Below, one piece after another: positions 1 to 10,670 of a DNA stretch of 64,000 nt. Position 1 is the stretch's first letter, and each line of letters begins with the position of its first letter. The notes beneath the pieces were generated by a model that was not told the origin of the DNA, did not search any database, and saw only the letters and a list, made by a program, of their open reading frames with translations. The stretch is taken from contig NC_092358.1 of the NCBI RefSeq assembly GCF_030848805.1, forward strand, positions 26,215,073-26,279,072, read 5' to 3'. Both the position numbers and the translations under genes were made by a program. Source of the DNA: Temnothorax longispinosus (taxonomy: Eukaryota; Arthropoda; Insecta; Hymenoptera; Formicidae).

Positions 1-3000
1 TTGGCAGCGCGCGTGGAAAGAAAGGAAGAGGTTCGAGAGACAGAGGCGGCGGCGCTTTCTGTACACGAGAACTCCCTCTTGCCTGCTTTTGCCTCCTCGT
101 CTTTAAGCAGCCTAATTATTGCCCTATCGACATAGATTTCTCAGATCGGATTACGCCGCGGTCTCTTGGATCGCCACCGCTACGATTTAACGCCTAAGAG
201 CGTTCTCAAGATTCGTCGGACGAAACGTTCGGCGGGGCATAAAACCCTACGAGGATTTCGATGATGCGATTATTCCTCGTGACATAATAAGAGATTGTAT
301 ATAATACATATTAACTGCATATTAATAAGAAAAATATAAAAAAATAATACATCTCGTGGCGTAAAAAAAAATTGCAAAATAGAATTGAAATTTATTCACT
401 ACAGATTAGCGCTTCGATACCCTATATGCCTCGCTTCGAACAGGATATTACCTGAGACTGTCACAACGGTCACAACGAATGAATCTGCGCGGTGGATCCC
501 GCAAAATATTTACCCAGGCCTGCCTCGTGAAAAATGGCTATTGGGCGGCGCTGAACGTGACAGAGCAATACGAGGGAACTCGTTCGGTCGTTCATCGGAC
601 ATAATGTTGCCGTTTGCCGCTAACACATGAATATCCAAACGCACGACACTCATCGATAATTCAATATCGCACGTAGCAGCGGCCTAGCCCGCCACGGCCT
701 CTTTTGTCGTGGTATGTCGCGCCGTAATGACGCGTCTCTCCTCCGTCGTGAAAATTTAATTGATCTGCCAAGACCTTCCCACATCCACGAAGGACGTACG
801 TGTGTACGCTACACTAATATGGGCCCCCACGGATACCGGAAGTCTAAGCGCGTCTATATCATTTCCCTCCACGCACTTAAGACATTTAAGGGCTGCGCAC
901 AATGAAAGGAATAGGGAACAGTTCAATATTAATATATGACATTCATTAACATATGTAATTTATTAACACAGAATAGACGAACAGAGGAATAACGTTAATG
1001 AAATTTTATTCTATTTCTGCATGCCATATGCACAATTAATATGTTAATATTCACAATTTACATTTACAATAATACAATTTTAATTGCTCCTACAAATAAA
1101 TTTTGTCCGTGATAAGAAAGCCGTGAAGAGGAAAAGTAAAAATGGCACTATAGACCAAATTTACATAACACGACAGGTTATTCATATATATAAATTGTGA
1201 CGATGATAAAATTATATTTAAATATCCGCGACGTACCCGCGCGAGATCTCTTCGGATGGGCCAGGTACAATCTTGTTATAGGTGTGCATACGTGCGAAGG
1301 GAAAAGAAATGAGAATTTCAGAAGAGTGTAGACACACGACTTTATGACCCACGCAACGCGACGTTTTTTGTTGGCGGATAATGTACCTTGCAACGTTTCG
1401 ATGGGGTAGAAGGAGAGGCGATCGAAAATACGTGAAAAAAACGTCACTCGGTATAGCGACCTACCGAAGTTGATTACCTCGTGTGGCCAACAGTTTGCGG
1501 AGCAAACGTCGTTCAGTTATAGACGTGCTCTAGTTTAAGTCACGGAATTCGCACGAACGAACGAGGACACGTCGGACTGCGGCGGACTCCCAGCCACCGT
1601 GGTTTAGCGACTGGAACTTTGCGAACCGGCGGAATCGACGGACGATTTGCTCCACGGGTCGTCCGAATATGGAGCAGAATTCTGGCGCGGAGTTCCGCGC
1701 ATCGCGAAAGTGTGCATAGTTGCGCGTTCCTGATTCCGATCGCGATAACAACCGCAGCACTGCGGGAGTATTTATTCAATTATTCAAAAATCTGGAATAT
1801 TTCGAATAGGTACAAATGTAGTATTTTCTGGCAAAATCTTCGTGCGTTCGTTGCGCTGATGCTTCTTTGCGATTTTTTATCGACGCATTTATCTGTGCGC
1901 GCATATATAAGATAGCTATCAAGATAGTAATTTAAATATTATTTCCACAAAAGTTTTGCTTAGTAGTTTTGTTCGCTGTAGAGATTTGTTCGCTGGTACA
2001 GACTTGCTAACTTTTACCGCAGGTACTCCAAAGCGCAAAATTATAATGTAATACATGATATCAACTATCAAGGGGACAAAGTTTTTGCCCGTTCTACGTC
2101 CTGTATTTCGACAGACTTTTGTACTTACTGTCGTCAGATAATCAATCCGCGCTAAATCCAACACGTGGGGGAGACAAGGGGGCGTTTCGTCGTTCCGCGG
2201 CGAGCTGTATTTTAAATGACGTGTTTGTAAGTTTGCCAAAGTTTCGTCGGTTTACTGTTGGCCGTTTCCACAGCGAAGATTGCCGTCCATTTGCAGGTTG
2301 CGATGCACCCGTTTAAACCCTTTCCACTTATACGGCTGGAAACCTTATCTATAGCCTTTATACGCGTACGGAGAACGACGCGAACGTGCGCTCTCGGCAT
2401 CTAAATAAATTAAAGAGTCTCTCCATTCGCAGTGCTCTCCGCCAATCGAACCGGCGCGTACTGTCACTGCAAGGAATTCCGTCCCTATATACATACCGTG
2501 AGAGAAAATGCCAGTGGTTGAAGTCACTGCAGCGAGCGCTACGTCTCCTTCGAACCGTTTAATCATTCGTTAGCTAAGATTATAAATATTTTTCGCTACT
2601 CATTATTTTCATTCCTGGTTGAACAAAGATAAATACCTTGATAAAATGAGTTTTACAAAATCTCTTCCGCACCTGCTGCGTAATATAATAAGAATCGAGA
2701 GCTGCGTCGAAAAAAATATCCAGACTCAAGACGTGCGACGAGTCACACCACAATGGCCACTCAAACTGCACTCGAATTTGTTCGGAGCATTCGTGAGGGA
2801 AACTTCACTTACGACATTTTCTTTATTACAAAAGTGTACCACGATTTTTATATCATTACATATACGTTTTGTCTCGATACGCCTGCGAAAAGCGGATTCG
2901 TAAAGCGAGAGGAAAATCGCGAAGGAAAAAAGCCCGGACGTGTGGAGTAGGGGCACACACCACACACACCGCGTCGTAAAGAGAGAGCCCGAAATACGAT

Positions 3001-3100
3001 CTCCCTCGCGCCGCTTGTGAAAACGTAGGAAAAGATGGAGGAAACTATGAAATTCCGGCCATTCTTCGCCCGACAATAGGACGCACGGGGATATATATTT
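1..3100. other. Non-coding stretch, mixed composition
   Basis: No gene is recognised. The first 60 bases are purine-rich. A+T-rich patches lie near 280-380 and 905-1200, and CpG-rich patches near 1200-1780 and 2330-2560. Short frames are open on both strands over the same bases, as expected by chance in CpG-rich DNA. No repeat or RNA gene was seen. Confidence 0.6.
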
Positions 3101-3138
3101 CGGAAATTCCCAATGGCACACGCGTGCACCACCGTCAG

Positions 3139-3146
3139 TATAAAAG
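3139..3146 (+). promoter_or_regulatory. Candidate TATA box
   Basis: A full TATAAAAG match preceded by G and followed by a G run, in G+C-rich sequence. Transcription would be expected to start about 30 bases downstream, near 3168-3172. No clear initiator motif is visible there. Downstream on the same strand there is an ATG at 3200 opening a 13-codon frame (stop at 3239) and a good splice-donor match at 3343 (GAG followed by GTGAGC). The ordering resembles a short TATA promoter with a leader exon, but no coding exon can be connected to it. The single motif alone is expected by chance in a window this size. Confidence 0.25.
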
Positions 3147-3349
3147 GGGGTCGCGGAAGGGCGGATAGAGGAGGCAGGAGGGGTGGCTCCGCTTCCATTA
3201 TGAACGACGCGTTTTTTTTCCCCGAGGGGTGGGTTTTCTAGCGTCGTGCCCAACCGTACGTGTATTAACGCGAAGCGTTTTGTGCCGTCGTGTGCGAAGG
3301 GGCCCTTTCTTCGGGGCAGCTCGGCCAAAAACCACCCCTGAGGTGAGCA

Positions 3350-6300
3350 CCAATGGAAATTCGGCCGGCCGACCGCCTCCCCGAGCCCGATATCCCCGGA
3401 ATCGGTCGGAAACTCGACCTCTCGATTCATGTCGCGCCATGAAAGCGCGCCGGCGAGCTGCGCTGATGAACGCGATCGATATCGTAAATATTTAATTAAT
3501 AGATGCGAATGCGAACGATTATCACGCTGGGAATATTTTACACTTGAATTAGCGGTTCATGCGAGTCGTTTATATCGAGGTCCTAAAAAATTATCGTTTC
3601 ACCTACATATAATTAAATTTTATTTAATATTATATTCAGTAGAGTAGATTATTTTGATATTTCCATTTTTTTAGAATTGTAAAAGTGCCTCTTGTATTGC
3701 GCGATTTCCCCACATGTAACTCTCATATAGACATTAACCGCCATCGTTTGTCACCAGAAAAAACGTTCATGCATATGTATATATGATGCAAGAGAGACAA
3801 TTATCATTAACGATCATCGCGGTATCACAGTTTGTGGAACTTATTATTATTCAATTATCACTCGTTAATTTCTATTTCTTTATCGATTTACTCGCGTATT
3901 TCACTGCGCTTGAATATAGATGTTTTCATGTCTCATAAATTTTTACAAATTAATGTAATTTAATCACATCACGTTATTACATAAATCGCGAATAATACCA
4001 ATAATATTTCTGTAAGACATTCGTGAAGAATATTCCATCATGAAAAGCATGCTTAGTTAGAAAATGGAATCCATGAAAATCCATCTATCATTTCATCGAT
4101 ACCATCGAACGGATTCAAGCCGAGCCGCGTATTGTGAGCCGAGAGAGGTGAGATTTGTGTTACGCGCTCGCGTTTAATTAATGCCGAAAACTCCCGGCGC
4201 GATACAACGAGAATGAGCGATTTTTTTCGGCAGCGCTCGCAGAGTCGCGAGATTCGCAAAGTTCCGCGAGTACCGCGGTTTTGCCGGTATTCGCGAGCGA
4301 CGCGTGAATATTTCATGGAAATTATAAATTACACGGCACGCGCGGAATGCCCGGATGGGAGCGAGCCGCCGCGGATCGCATCAAATTTCTGACGTACAAT
4401 CGATGTCAGTCGACATTTCCTCGCGACCGCCACCGCGGAAAACGCGAAATTTCAATCGCATTCAAATAATTATTCGCGATCCGTTTTCGACGCTCGGGAC
4501 ACCGTGAATTCGCGCAATAAAATTGTCGTTAATTGCCGTCAATGATCGATATACTAATACGAATTGTTGGAGAATTTTTATTCTCTGTTTTTGTTACTTT
4601 CGCGTAATAAATGCATGACGTCAGCGCGGCAAAATAGTTTGACCGTGTACGCATGTGATCTTTTGTTTCGAGTATTTCGCGTATATGCATATATGCATAT
4701 ATGCATAGACATACTTTTCTGAGGATTTCCCTTGTTACCCGCTTCAAACGTAGTACGCTCGCCGAATGTAAACAGACGCGCCTTCGGGATTACTTCCAAA
4801 GCCCTGCAACGCCACGCTTTCGTCGGATTAATCTGGAATACATTTTAATTTTCGTGGGGTAATTACTTTTAAAATACACGAGCACGCACGCAACGCAAAT
4901 TTTTCACGCTCTGAATTAATTAACTTAGCACATGTATATCAGTTTACCAAATTCTTCAAAAAAATGTGGCTTTATATTTCTTTTTACATAATTTTTTTTT
5001 ATATTTCCTTTATTTTTTCTCTCTCTTTTGTAAAAGAATATTTACGACATGTAAAAGACAAAACTAACAAAATAAATATAAATAAAAATTTATCAGTTTT
5101 TCTTCTAAAATACTCACAGTATTAGTTTATATGACAGACGTATTTATAGAATATTTTCTATCATCGTTGCAACAAACTCCATTTGTGTTTCAGATTGTTA
5201 AGTGTTACATTAATCACGACAAAAAGCAACTTAAAATTTTGAAAGTACGTTCATGCAGCAAATACATATCTGGGCCGTGTGCGTAGTGTCGCGTAGAATC
5301 TCTCCCCCTTTTCCGCACATGCAACACCGCTACTGGCAACAACCCCTTATTATCCCGGGCACTCCTACCGCGATACATAACTGCCATTCGCATTATAACC
5401 TGCACCTCGGCCATTGTGAAACCGTAGCCTGTGTTTCCACGGCTCTTCTTCGACGTCTGTCATTAATTCAGCTTTACTCCGTTGACGTGTACCTCCGTAT
5501 CATTATACCGCGCGCATACTCTCGGAGCAGGAAGAAGCACGGAACTGGCAATTCAGAATGTCGGAAAGAGCACGGGAAATCGGCACCGGGAATTTCATTA
5601 ACCTTAGACCAGATCCGTGTTAATTGGCGTGCAGCGCGAGATTCGCGCTCGCATTCAACATCCGGCGAGGCATTTTTCCTCTGACACTGATATTAAACAG
5701 CAGATGTTACAAAAAAAGGTATTCAACCAGATGCACTTCTCTTCACGATTTGATCTCTCTACGCGGATATTCTCCCTGGATTACCGTCATTCGTGTAAAT
5801 TACACGATCTTTGACCAATTTTACGTTGGAAGCCCGCTTCTTTCTTTTTTTTTTGTCTCTTTTCAAACATACGATTGGATTACCTCGCACAAATTACTAT
5901 ACATTTTGTCTGATAAACGAGAACGAGAAGTTCCGTTAATTTGGCAACGGCAACCGAGCTGCTTGGAGCGTCGACTAACGTTTTCTCGACGCCGCCCGAT
6001 GGGGGAAGATTTAAACGGTAGGTTGTGTGGACAACCCAGAAAATTAGTCACATCCGCATTCAGCGCTAAATCGTTCCCGTGTTCTGCTCTTCCTATTGTC
6101 GCTGGCTCCTCGACTGTGAAACTTTTGTTGAGGTTTCGCCCGAGGGTTTTCCGCGGAATTCGTGGCCGGCAAAACGACGACGAACGTCCGCCCGTCCGAC
6201 CGAGTTCTTGGTCCAATGAGATCTCGGCATTGAATAATATACCATATGTACAAAACATCAAGTCGAGAGAGGATAAAAGTAATCGCGCGATCTAATTTTA

Positions 6301-6920
6301 CATCGCGTCCGGTTTTACGCTGCGCACAAAAATGCAATAGAAATTAAAATAGAAGAGGATTCAATCGGCTACTTTACTTCTTGGCCCTCAAGATAATGAT
6401 TGATGGCCGTTAAAAAAAATATATTATCGCTGTTTATCGAAATTACACTACAAATTGAGATCAAGTTTTCCACTTTGTCTCAGGGAAATTTTGTCTCCAG
6501 GGTACTAGCACGTTCACAAGAAAGGAGAATTAGGTCACTATTTCTCTACTTCCGCTTGTAAAACTCGAAAAAGCGCAACGTCAGGCGCAAGTTTGTGGAA
6601 ACCGCCAGGAGAGGTCAGGGGGAGATAAAAAATATCCGAGAATTCTCCGTCGAATTTCGTGGACTCTAAATTTTCGCGCGACGGAATCCAAGAGAAAAAA
6701 GCAACGCGGACAAAACGCGGAGTGGAATGGAGAGCTATAGGGGACAAGATCTTTGGGGTTGGTTTTTACGCACGAACTACATCCCGATACCGGGGATGAA
6801 GGAAGAAACATCGATCCCGGGGTAACCCATACGCCACCGCGTATACCTATACCTATATATACGCGCACACGCGGGCGCACGGGTGCGCGTCACGAACGCT
6901 CCTTCGGGGGCGAGAACGTT
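3350..6920. other. Non-coding stretch with A+T-rich core
   Basis: No gene is recognised. 3480-4060 and 4850-5230 are A+T-rich, and 4060-4560 and 6000-6300 are CpG-rich. A frame of 223 codons (5624-6295, + strand) begins right after a TAA, has no family motif and overlaps an open antisense frame, so it is not called. Perfect CRE-type octamers TGACGTCA occur at 4616-4623 here and at 25137-25144 elsewhere. One or two such matches are expected by chance in 64 kb. Confidence 0.55.
4683..4706. repeat. Perfect 8-bp tandem repeat (ATATGCAT)3
   Basis: Three exact head-to-tail copies of ATATGCAT. Because ATGCAT is self-complementary, the array is nearly palindromic and reads almost the same on both strands. 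It lies between a CpG-rich and an A+T-rich segment. It could be a simple microsatellite or a cluster of homeodomain/POU-type sites; the sequence alone cannot decide. Confidence 0.9.
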
Positions 6921-6923
6921 CTG

Positions 6924-6931
6924 TATAAAGG
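6924..6931 (+). promoter_or_regulatory. Candidate TATA box (TATAAAGG)
   Basis: TATAAAGG is followed about 75 bases later by a splice-donor match, CTG then GTAAGC at 7006. A start near 6954 would give a leader of only about 50 bases with no start codon that leads into a convincing frame. Weak evidence only, noted because the layout parallels the candidate at 3139. Confidence 0.15.
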
Positions 6932-7009
6932 GGGATGAAGTCTTATGGGGTTGCGTCTTTATGTGAAAGCATTCCGCAGGTTCTCATGCCGGTCTACGAA
7001 TTCTGGTAA

Positions 7010-9180
7010 GCGCCCTTTTCGTCGCTCGACGCCCGGAATTCTTTCTTGCTCTTCGATTTTAAGTTGTTTTGCGAACAAAGCACAAAACATAAAAGCGCGA
7101 TGCGCATAAATTATTTAAGACAATTTCGCAAGAAAGAGATATTAAAGAAATTTGATTCTCGGAAACTATCCGCGATAACGTTGCAAGATGTAAAACGGAT
7201 GCGAACTAGTGGAAAATATTTAAAAAACTTTGAGAAATTCGAATATCACTGACGTGAGCCATTCAATACTTGGAGTTTCTCGACGCTGTCGCGTTATTTT
7301 TTTAATTACAAATTCCTGAAAAAAAATTGATACTACTGTAAACGACAGAGTTAAAAGACAGTGCGTTTCTCACGGTTATCTATTGTATTACATTTCGCGT
7401 AAAACACCATTAACGTTCCCGTCGCAGGCTCTCACTCTAGTAGAATTCGGATGTCTCAATCATCTTTGAGGAAATGAGTTTGGTCGTGGTCACGTGACTT
7501 TGTCCGCGAAACTAAAACCGCAGAGATTATTAATTCCCGTATAACAGTGATTACGGATCCAGAACCAATATCATTATGGCTCTCGTGGCTCTCCCTCTCT
7601 CTGGCTCTCTCTCTTTCTCTCTCTCTCACTCTCTCTCTCCCTAGGCCACCTACGGTCAATCCTCTAATACTCGCTGACCACAGCTGCGCACGCACACTCG
7701 CCCTCACGAACACGCGCGCGCTGCTTTATTTATCCCTTTTACCAGGCCCTGCCTGGCCCTGGCGCCAGGATAGGAGGGTTCAGCCCTGTGAAACTCCCTC
7801 GGGAGAACTTCAGCCCTGTGGAAAAGACGGCCGTTCGTGGCTGATATTTTTTCGCGTTTCTCTTGCGCATTCACGTCTCGCTTTTCCGTTTCCTTCGCGT
7901 ATTCCTTGAGATTGGAAATTTCCACGATGGAAACGCTCATGCTCTCCGGTTTGCAAATGTATAAAACACGATTCATTTTTGTTGCTTCTTCCGCGTGAAG
8001 ATTAATGGCGATTTTCGATTTCTATTCTCCTAGCGATTGCCGAACCACTGTAAAATTCTCGCAGCTTTTGTTACCGTCGCGCGCGCGTCTTCTTGAAACT
8101 TTCATCTCTTGTTCTTTACCTCAGTGCCGTCCCTCGAGAAGAGGGAGGAAGCCAATGCGAGGTCAAAGGTCGGGACCTCGTCAGACACTTCGACAAAAGA
8201 TACGAAGAGAAAAGCACCGCGGCGAGAAGGTGGTGTACAGGACGAGCGAAGTTTCACTCCGAGGAATCTCCGTGCTATCTCTTACGAGACGCAGTCACGA
8301 TAGCTCGTACTTTTCCTGAGTTACTGTTCTCTCGGAATTATTAGAGCCATTGCTCATGTACGGGGAAAGAGAGAAAAGCAGGGTCAATCGGGATAATTGT
8401 GGCGGTGAAGCGAACAGGGACGCCTTGCTAATTTCCAACGATAAAATTGATAACCGGCCATTAATAAAGTCATCGTGATAAAGATAACAATTTACTTAAT
8501 TAATATCAAAAAACATTACGACGACTAAACGTACAAAATCGATGATAGCTAAATTCGGAATAATACTACTTAACAATCGAAAGTGAAATATTATTTCACC
8601 TTTATCCGTCCATTATCAAATCATCCTACGGTAATCCATGTCATTAGAGGCACGTATATGACCGCTTCGAGGGTGTAGAAAAAAGGCAAATTGTCTCGAC
8701 CTCAGCAGGGTTGCTTCTACCTTGGGAACACGGACTATACTCCCTAAAATAATGAAGGCTCCGGAATAATTCAGCGGGGCGATTACGTTCGCGCTACTAC
8801 GGCTACGGCTTTCGCGTTATTATAGCAATCGCTCGCGCATCTCGATGAAAGAGATATATCGTTCCCACGATTGCGCGAGCAATGGGAATATTATAGAAGA
8901 ATGTTTAATGTTCGATGTGTTATAAGAAGCGAGAGATAATCGATTTCAGATGGAACGTCATGGAAGTGATGTGAGGTCGCTCTCTGGTTTTTCGAGTATT
9001 CATCGCGGTCTGATAGCGCGCTAATTCCGCGCAATCAGCCGACGAATCATCAGCCGCAGATCTCTCCTATGGCGAAGATAGTGCTATGTTGCGAGGGTGA
9101 ATAGAGTTTCCCGGGGCTTGTTGCAGCATAGTATTCTTATGGCTCTCCAGCATATCTACGAGGCTCTTGGCTTCTCTCCT
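7010..9180. other. Non-coding stretch
   Basis: No gene is recognised. It contains the CT-rich tract at 7590-7641 and a TATAAAA match at 7960 without a supported transcript. 8450-8630 is A+T-rich, and the rest is mixed and CpG-rich. No RNA gene or mobile element was seen. Confidence 0.55.
7590..7641. repeat. Interrupted (CT)n microsatellite
   Basis: Pyrimidine-rich tract dominated by CT dinucleotides, interrupted by GG and by A. It makes long leucine/serine-rich frames on the + strand and arginine/glutamate-rich frames on the other strand. Those frames are artefacts of the repeat. Confidence 0.85.
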
Positions 9181-9351
9181 TCTTCTCTTTCTCTCCTGCT
9201 TCTACCTTCTCCATTTCTTTTTTCTCCCTCGCGCGCGGTTAGGAGCGTTGGCCATGGCGCCACTATACGCAGAAGAGAATCGAACCCCTCGGTTGCACCG
9301 AGAATGAACGAACGAACGAAAGTGCGCTTGGCGGTCGTTTTTTAAAAATAA

Positions 9352-9362
9352 AATGGCGGCCG
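9352..9362 (+). promoter_or_regulatory. YY1/Pho-like site (AAATGGCGGCC)
   Basis: The bases around 9350-9363 read AAAATGGCGGCC, which on the minus strand contains GCCAT, the core of the Pleiohomeotic/YY1 recognition site. In vertebrates the same motif is frequent at transcription starts. The core alone is common by chance; the extended match and the CpG-dense setting are the only support. Confidence 0.2.
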
Positions 9363-9415
9363 CGCCGACCGACGTCGCACAGGGACGAAGAAGCGAGAGA
9401 GACGCGAGGGGCCCC

Positions 9416-9444
9416 GGGGTCCGAGTGGGAGGAGGGACGAAGGG
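9416..9444 (+). other. G-quadruplex motif
   Basis: Four G-runs of at least three (9416-9419, 9427-9429, 9434-9436, 9442-9444) separated by loops of 7, 4 and 5 bases, which meets the usual G3+N1-7 definition. It is in the CpG-dense block near the YY1/Pho-like site. Formation in the cell is not shown by sequence. Confidence 0.7.
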
Positions 9445-10213
9445 AGACGCGAAGGGAAACCGCTGCGGCGGTAGATGGAGCCGAGGAGGACCACCGGAGA
9501 GCCGTTCTGCGATTAGACTTACAAAACAAACGGCCCGGCGGTCCGGACCACGCAGACCAATGGCGTAGCACGCTGATCCCGACAAGGGACACGAGATAAT
9601 TGGATCAAGACCCGGCGAGTACGAGCCGCGCGAGCGGAGCGCCTCGTAATTTTCGATTGGCCGCGGGTCAACGACCTTGACTCCGCACCGATACGCCAAC
9701 GCGGATTCTTCGCGTCGCCGTTGTCATTTACGTCGCCCGCGAAAGTGCAGCGTTTCGTCGTCGTCACATTGGACACAATGTCCGGGAACGATAACGAGTC
9801 TTGCCCCAGTTTTCGAGAGGCTACAAACAACGTTACTAACAAGATGCAAAAAAGACGCCGCTTAAAAAAAATATATGCTACCGTGATATTCTTGAGAAAC
9901 GTCGAGCGCGAAATTTTCAGATAACAATGCTCCGCGAACGCTCGAGGAGAGTATCGGTAGGAAATTGCGAGACAAGAGCGACGAAAGGCGGCGGTATCGC
10001 ATGGAAGGTGGCACGGCGCGATCGTCGTCGATGGCATATGCGAGGGGCGGCAGAGAGCAGGGTGTCCACCTCCTAGAAACGTGTAGCCTCTACCCTCTAT
10101 TGATCGAACGGTCTGCCCTGGGCTCCACTGGAGTGGACTGGACACACCAGCAACCCCTAACCGTCGCACCATCTCGCAGACCCCCACCTCCACCCCGCCT
10201 TATGTACGTAAGA

Positions 10214-10282
10214 ATATATATGTGTATGTGTGTATGTGTGGGTGCGCGCGCGCGCGCGCGCGCGTGTGTGTGCGCGCACATG
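10214..10282. repeat. Alternating purine-pyrimidine tract, Z-DNA prone
   Basis: Alternation of purines and pyrimidines runs from 10214 to 10240 (AT, TG and TA steps), breaks only at a GGG at 10240-10242, and continues to 10282 with a (CG)n core at about 10244-10264 and flanking (TG)n. Such tracts are the classic Z-DNA-forming sequence when negatively supercoiled. Confidence 0.9.
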
Positions 10283-10650
10283 AGACGAGAGAGAGAGCTC
10301 GGCAGCCAAAAGACGCCCCAAAATGCTGCGCCCAAGGGAGGATGGTCATCCCGGGGGTGGCTCGTACGATTTCGACGTTTACCTCGAGAAGGCCTTTCCC
10401 CGTGTGAGTGTTCTACGTGCTGGTGTGCGTCCTGGCACGTACGAAAGCTTTATTGGACACTGGATATTGAGCGAAGGTGATCGTCCGGAAGGTGGCCGGC
10501 TGGAGTGGCTACCAAATATGAAATTTTCATACACGATTTCGATCGCTAAATGAACCGTGTTCCGAATTCTATCATCCATTTTTTTCGCAGATAGATGAAC
10601 AATTCGACGAGCGGAATCTGCGTCTTGCAAAATACAGAGACTAAAATGGT

Positions 10651-10670
10651 AGAAAGAAAGAAAGAAAAAA
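10651..10670. repeat. (GAAA)n microsatellite
   Basis: About four to five GAAA units ending in an A run. Short and unremarkable. Confidence 0.8.

Larger units (their letters stand above)
9181..9720. other. CpG-dense G+C-rich block
   Basis: One of the most CpG-dense blocks in the window. It opens with a pyrimidine-rich run (9175-9235), has a short GAAC tandem at 9305-9316, then a YY1/Pho-like site at 9352-9362, a G-quadruplex motif at 9416-9444 and several GAGAG motifs. Several frames are open on both strands at once, which is expected where stop codons are rare. It could be a promoter, enhancer or Polycomb-type element; no transcript is supported by the sequence. Confidence 0.5.

Noticed and set aside
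2726..3430. 234-codon open frame, minus strand
   Set aside because: No domain; other frames open on both strands across the same bases; crosses the candidate TATA region on the other strand.
3824..3845. TATCACAG, the seed of the mir-2/mir-13 family
   Set aside because: Only the eight-base seed matches; the rest of the mature sequence and a precursor hairpin are absent.
4616..4623. Perfect CRE (TGACGTCA), also at 25137-25144
   Set aside because: Two occurrences in 64 kb are close to chance expectation, and neither sits in a promoter-like context.
5624..6295. 223-codon open frame, + strand
   Set aside because: Longer than expected in DNA of this composition, but starts directly after a TAA without ATG, shows no family motif and overlaps an open antisense frame. 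A conservation test would be needed.
9271..9290. B-box-like GGGTTCGATTC on the minus strand
   Set aside because: The upstream bases contain no A box and do not fold as a tRNA.
9519..10193. 224-codon open frame, minus strand
   Set aside because: Sits in the CpG-dense block, with sense frames open across it; no domain.
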